Shown: in pieces, positions 59,100 through 64,000 of the stretch | How the letters are laid out: the number at the start of each line of letters is the position of its first letter | Numbering within the stretch: position 1 is the first letter of the stretch | Assembly: GCA_036346225.1 (NCBI GenBank) | Contig: JARFIW010001087.1 | Coordinates: 682,001-746,000 of the forward strand | Reading direction: 5' to 3' | DNA length: 64,000 bases | Origin: Platerodrilus igneus | Lineage: Eukaryota > Arthropoda > Insecta > Coleoptera > Lycidae | The notes under the pieces: generated by a model | Seen by the model: only the letters and a program-made list of their open reading frames with translations | What the model was told of the DNA's origin: nothing | Database searches by the model: none | Program-made: the position numbers and the translations under genes

Positions 59100-60240
59100 T
59101 AAGAAACAATGATTGTATTTTAAAAAGCCATAGTGAATCTAAAGTAAAAAGGAGAAAAGTGAAAAGTCATAAGAAATTAGAAGGTGATATCCTTGCCTAA
59201 TGCTATCAAAAGTATGGTTAAAATTAACAAGGGAATAAGGCTGCAGTGTATATTAGTATATAATCTACGTTCAATTGTAATCAGAAAGGTTTATTTTCCC
59301 AAGAGTACCACTGAAAGCAACTCAAAAGTCTGTTTTAAAATTCCTACTCCTTTCCAAGTCGTTTATTATCAGTTGCTAAAGAATCAGTTTGTATCAAATG
59401 GGGCGACTAGTCATCTATAGATTAACAAAAGAAGATTTACCTAAATGCATTTCTTGAATTGTTTACTGGTTCGTTGGACAGAGGCTCACAATCATAGCAA
59501 GAAACATCTTTGAAACCATCTAGTAATACACATCGAGTAGCATAGAAAAATATATGTTTTAACTATATCCAAACTAGGGTCGCTGACGCACAAACAATTT
59601 GCAATTGGATTACCCTGTTTGAATCATTTTCCATTAATTTCAAAATCAAATATTTATAAATATGTTTTAACCTATAAATCACAAGCCCAAAGTTTTTTCA
59701 AGTATACAAACTTGCCCTTATTTTCATCATATCAACATCTATTTTTTGGTATTTGGACAGGTTTTGCAGTGAGTTGCTTTAATTCTTGCTTTTATTTTTA
59801 TATGCTCCTACTTTACCTTAACTACAAGTTCCCAATCGTTTTTTGTTAACTTTTTAATGTTTAAAGCAAAGTGTAGTGCAGAATTTAGAGTTTTGACAAC
59901 CCCCAGGGGCACATTGAAGTGAGACCCTTCTTATTTTGTTAGATACTGTTATGGATATTTGCAGTATTAAGTTTTTAAATTTAGAATTGCACAAAAAGGG
60001 CGGGAATCCCGTAACAAAATAAGGATGTACCGACCAACTACAGTGACGCAGGAGTGGGTTTTTATAGCGATAAATGGCAGAAAATTGAATAAATTGAGTA
60101 ATGGTACAAATTTTACCTAAGTTTGATTTCTAGCTACTAGCTACTAGCCCTTATTCTGGTAGGTTTTCAATCTGTCAAATTTGAAGAGTCCAGCTACGTT
60201 TGGATTAATAGGATTTTCTCTGGCCAAAGTATAAACCAGG
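59100..60240. other. Region expected to hold upstream P450 intron/exons; none proven
   Basis: A minus-strand open stretch at about 59449-59550 ends at a GTAAAT donor, but its phase does not fit exon A and its text does not look like a P450. Nothing else is recognised. Confidence 0.35.
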
Positions 60241-60271
60241 GAATTGCTAATTACGGAGTATTTTCCCGATG

Positions 60272-60410
60272 AAATGGATTTCCTTATAGAAGGTCACCTA
60301 TATGTTAGAATAAATAAAACCACTCTCAACTCACCTTCTAAAATAACATTATTTAATTATTTATGTGAACAAATAGGCATAAAACAATTTTTAAATGTAC
60401 TTACATTAAT
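60272..60410 (+). CDS. Candidate first exon of an aldehyde-oxidase/xanthine-dehydrogenase-like protein
   Basis: MDFLIEGHLYVRINKTT followed by LFNYLCEQIGIK has the spacing of the N-terminal beta strand and helix of the 2Fe-2S domain of molybdo-flavoenzymes (F.INGV.Y.V ... L..YLR...GLxGTK). The cysteine-rich segment should follow in the next exon, but none was found nearby, and the GTK triplet is not intact. It may be a chance ORF or an old fragment. Confidence 0.25.
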
Positions 60411-60429
60411 AATTGGGATATTACTATAA

Positions 60430-61880
60430 CAAAATACATACAAATAACAAAATGGTAAAATTCATTGTCCATTCATCCTTAATGCCTTAATGCCGTTATG
60501 ATTAAGTATCATAATCAATTGCATTTAAACTTGCAATGTTCAAATCTTATGTTCTTTATAATGTAACACTACACATTGGGCAATATTTTATAAATGGCAT
60601 TCCATAAATATAGTCCAAATTACACTTCTAATTCTATAAAAAATTTACCTCAGTTTCATTTGAAAGTCATCATGAATTTCATTACAGTCAAGGAATATCA
60701 TTTTCTTTTGGGAGATTGAATTTCAAACTATTTTGCTGAGAAACAAGCCATCCAGATTTTCTTGGGTTTGTAGGGTATGTCAAAAATCAGTGATTAATTA
60801 CGTGGATTATTCTATAATCAACAGGGTGCTTACGACAAACCAAACGTTTAGTTTTCTGTCTAACCCTTCATCTGTTTGTATTGATAAGTTCTAAGGAATT
60901 CAAATTCTTTTGTCTAAGTGGCTGCATAGCAATGTCACCAGCCTTACTTCTTTGCCTCAGAGGAGTATGCTATTAACATCTACTTAACACGTGTAAGATG
61001 CCTGAGTCATGCTTTTTTGCTGCCTCCGCATAACTGTGGTACAAATGAATACAATGTCTTGTATAATGATAATGATGTCTGGAGTATAATATAATCTCCG
61101 TAGGTTTCATGAACCCATGGTTTTGTCTTTTGTATTACTTTGTTAAAATCGATTTTTATTGCGTTTTGTATACATTGCAACAAATATCTGCAGTTATGTA
61201 GGCGTATTATTAAATAAAATATTTTTAATTTACAAAAGATTTCTTCATATCTGATTTTTATTTCTCAAAATACTAATACATTACAATACCCAGGATAATG
61301 AATGTATAGGTTTTAGTTGCAGTATAATGTGCAAACTATATTTTATTAGTGAAAAAGCACTTAAAATAAAAAAAAAGCATTTTAACAGTACAAAACTACT
61401 GCTTATGGGCAGTGTTTATGTGTTTTAAAAATTCCTCCTATCTTTTTGTAGCAAACTTCAATAATGTATTGTAAGTCAAGATTTTAGCAAACATCATTTT
61501 CAATACTTAGTATGCTTACTTGGTTAAGATACTGCTGTTTCATGTTGTTCTTTAAAAAGTTCTTTGCAAATTTTAGTTTTAAAAACGATCTTTCTCAAGC
61601 TGCATTAGAAACCATAATACTTAACCTTTAAATGCATGAATTTTTACAAAATTTAGTTTTTAATAAGAAAACTAATTAAACAAGTATTAGGCATTAGTGG
61701 TAAAATAGTAAAAAAAAAAATACCTTAAACAACTTTATTTAACCAAAAAACTGTTTGTTGCCAATAGCAACATTCGATTCGTATACTACATAGTTAATAC
61801 AAAAGTTTCTGAAACAGTTAGTATTTTTGTTAAGACAGAGTGCCACATTACACTTTTTACACTTGATATGAGTATACCCT
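60430..61880. other. Unassigned DNA
   Basis: AT-rich, with nothing recognised on either strand. Confidence 0.5.
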
Positions 61881-61889
61881 ATATAATTA

Positions 61890-62450
61890 GGGATTTGCAT
61901 TTTATTTTATTGTTTTTAATTGTAGGACAATGACTTGATAGGTTTTTTCTAACGCCTTTGTGACACATTGTGCTGAACCTCTTTGCTTTTATTTGTATGG
62001 CATTTTCAATGAAAATTACACTTCGTCTACTGCTTTTAACGAATGTACTATTTATTCTGCATAAACATTTTGGCAAAATTTTGCTTGATTTGATATTTCA
62101 AAATTTTGTTTGCCTTGCTGCCGATGGAATTGTTTATATACTAACCAGGCATTTACCATAGCCAAATGTATCAAATGATAGATTATCCTGATATACCACT
62201 TTCTACTCTTAATTCGAATCTTGAATCTGACTATAGTACTATTGAAAAGTTTAACTCCAACCATACATTGTTTGTATTCCTGAATTACATAAGGACTATC
62301 CACCTAGATCTTTTCTTGTGTTTCCTATCATATCGATAAACTTTTAAAACTGACCATGTTCCTGCAAACGTTGAAAGGAGAATCACATATATATTGTCCT
62401 TCCATATCAGTGACAAAACATTTATACCATCCACCTGAAACGCTTTGGCG
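61890..62450 (-). pseudogene. piggyBac (PGBD-type) transposase C-terminal relic
   Basis: Minus strand: VILLSTFAGTWSVLKVYRYD (about 62400), then an 83-codon ORF: DSPYVIQEYKQCMVGV, FKIRIKSRKWYIRIIYHLIHLAMVNAWLVY. This is the characteristic CP.VV..YN..MGGVD...(S)RKWY..I..H..D.A..N.W phrase of PGBD/piggyBac transposases. A basic tail follows (to about 61890). It is distinct from the piggyBac at 51.7-54.0 kb; no terminal repeats were found. Confidence 0.85.
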
Positions 62451-64000
62451 TTATGTTAAATAAAAACCAGATGAAAAAAGAGAAAAATTAATCTTGACCT
62501 GACAACCCTGTATAGAATGATTTCATATACATATAGTAATGTACAGTAAACAAGGCATTGCAATAAAGTTGATAGTTCTAGTCAAATCATAAACTTAAAA
62601 GCCACAAAATAGTCGTTTTACCTCTGTTAAATACAAATTGGCATTTTTAAGAAAGCTTTAGTTATGAAATAACACTGAATTCATTAATGGACATTTCAAA
62701 TATAAAAAGGATTGCCTCCAAATTTAACTAAAAGAATTAAATGCAATGTTACGTAGTTTCAAAACACCTAGTTGCAAATACCATGAAACAAACCCAGACA
62801 CCTAGTAGTAAAAGGATATTAGATATTAGATATTAGATTGCAGGTAATTTAATCATTACAATATGTTACAATGTATTCATTTTATAGTTCACAGACTGAA
62901 GGATACACGAATGTCAGCCTAAGTAAATCACATGATAACACATGTACTTTCCCGGGATTCATGTCATAAGCGTAATGACAAAACAGTACTAAGACAAAAA
63001 TCCCAACAACATAAAAAAGTAGAAGGGAAATAGAAGGGCAATATTGACAACCGACGAAAAAGCGAATGAATTATTCGCGAAGACGTAGTTATATGAAGTC
63101 GCGAAAAATAAAGGGTGTAATGTATTAGAGACACAGCCAAAATAATGTTGTATGATTTTTGTCAAATGTCAGTACGTATTCTCTGGCATACTGTGATGTA
63201 ATGTACCGCGTTTTGTATTACCGTTTTTATCTGAATATATCCAGCAAGTTTGAGGTCATCTTGTTTTTATATATTACCTATTTGTCTTTATATATTACAA
63301 AGGGGGCCGCGGGGTTGGTGGTTGATATAATGTTGAATTAAAAATAAAGTTAAAGGTATAGAGCTCCAAGAAAAATGTGATTGCATCCTGCAGGGAAATA
63401 TGGGGTGAACTATATGGAAGGGAAATGCGCCAGCAGATGTAGGGTAAGTCACAAATGCATGGGGTGCGGAAATAATGACATAGTGACCATTTATAAAAAG
63501 AGATTAGAACATACAGAGTTTACCGCTCTATTACAATGGAATTTTGTGAGATGTTAGAGCAACAGATTTTTCTGTTGAGTGATAATCTACAAAATGGTTG
63601 CAAGAAAAACATTAGTCTTGTTGGATAACCTGAAATTACACAATGAGTAAAATGAGTTTTTATGTTTAGAATTATTAATTATACATTTATGGACAGAAAA
63701 TAGTTTATTGGTTGTTATTCATGTAATAAGAACTTAATATGAATCAAAGTGAAATTAATTATTTGGTTGGACTAATGGAATTGCGTATATTGATTTTAGA
63801 ATGAAAGTTTTATTGGAAAAATTTAGTATTAGTTAAAAGATGGAACTTATTTTGAATGGACAATAAAAGAAGAAAAGAAAAGTTTGTATTTAACTGTTTT
63901 CAATGTTGTTTTTAAAGAAATTTTTAATAATTCGAAATTATAAATATAATGTAATTGAATATTGCAAACAGGAAAAAGTTAGAGTGATAACATTGTTGAT
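62451..64000. other. Unassigned DNA at the right end
   Basis: No coding or repeat structure recognised. If the P450 gene continues upstream, its first exons may lie here or beyond the window. Confidence 0.45.

Noticed and set aside
59449..59550. A further upstream P450 exon (minus strand, ending at a GTAAAT donor)
   Set aside because: The open frame leaves two bases at the donor while exon A needs one, and the text does not resemble the expected P450 segment.

Overview
The window looks like AT-rich nuclear DNA of an arthropod, probably an insect. The only host gene I can support is split into exons with GT/AG introns and encodes a mitochondrial-clan cytochrome P450. Nearly everything else is transposable-element sequence of metazoan type: Ty3/gypsy and BEL/Pao LTR elements, non-LTR retrotransposons, tRNA-derived SINEs, hAT, pogo/Tigger and piggyBac relics, fold-back elements and AT-rich microsatellites. 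Nothing suggests a prokaryote. Species assignment is not possible from the sequence alone.

Layout. 0-5.5 kb: two SINE copies, a decayed Ty3/gypsy pol (about 0.76-2.8 kb), then unrecognised AT-rich DNA. 5.5-13 kb: a CACCTC-type minisatellite in two blocks, a hAT transposase relic (about 7.9-9.55 kb), and a 5'-truncated LINE on the minus strand (11.1-12.9 kb). 13.73-29.42 kb: a nested stack. A minus-strand Ty3/gypsy element (element 1; 5-bp target duplication TAAGT) carries three later insertions: a BEL/Pao element (18209-23741, duplication CTGTC), a gag-only gypsy derivative (about 23856-26259, probable duplication ATTAC), and a SINE (26640-26888, 11-bp duplication).

34.5-59.1 kb: the last five exons of the P450 gene on the minus strand. 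The reading frame is uninterrupted and every splice phase agrees. Its introns hold most of the rest: a palindromic tRNA-SINE structure (35.2-35.96 kb), a gypsy-leader-like block with short repeats (36-38.4 kb), a relic of an uncharacterised multi-domain protein family (40.45-42.95 kb), a fold-back element with hammerhead-like cores (46.97-47.37 kb), a pogo/Tigger transposase relic (47.4-51.7 kb) broken by LINE tails, a SINE and a microsatellite, a piggyBac relic (51.70-54.01 kb), a second LINE (54.9-56.6 kb), a gypsy RT/RNase H fragment (56.58-57.01 kb), and two more LINE fragments (57.36-58.64 kb). The 5' end of the P450 gene was not found. 59-64 kb is mostly unrecognised, apart from a piggyBac (PGBD-type) relic at 61.9-62.45 kb and a weak candidate for an aldehyde-oxidase/xanthine-dehydrogenase first exon at 60.27 kb.

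Apart from the P450 gene, no host genes act together here. The value of the window lies in the insertion history, the P450 gene model, and a few structures that fit no standard class.
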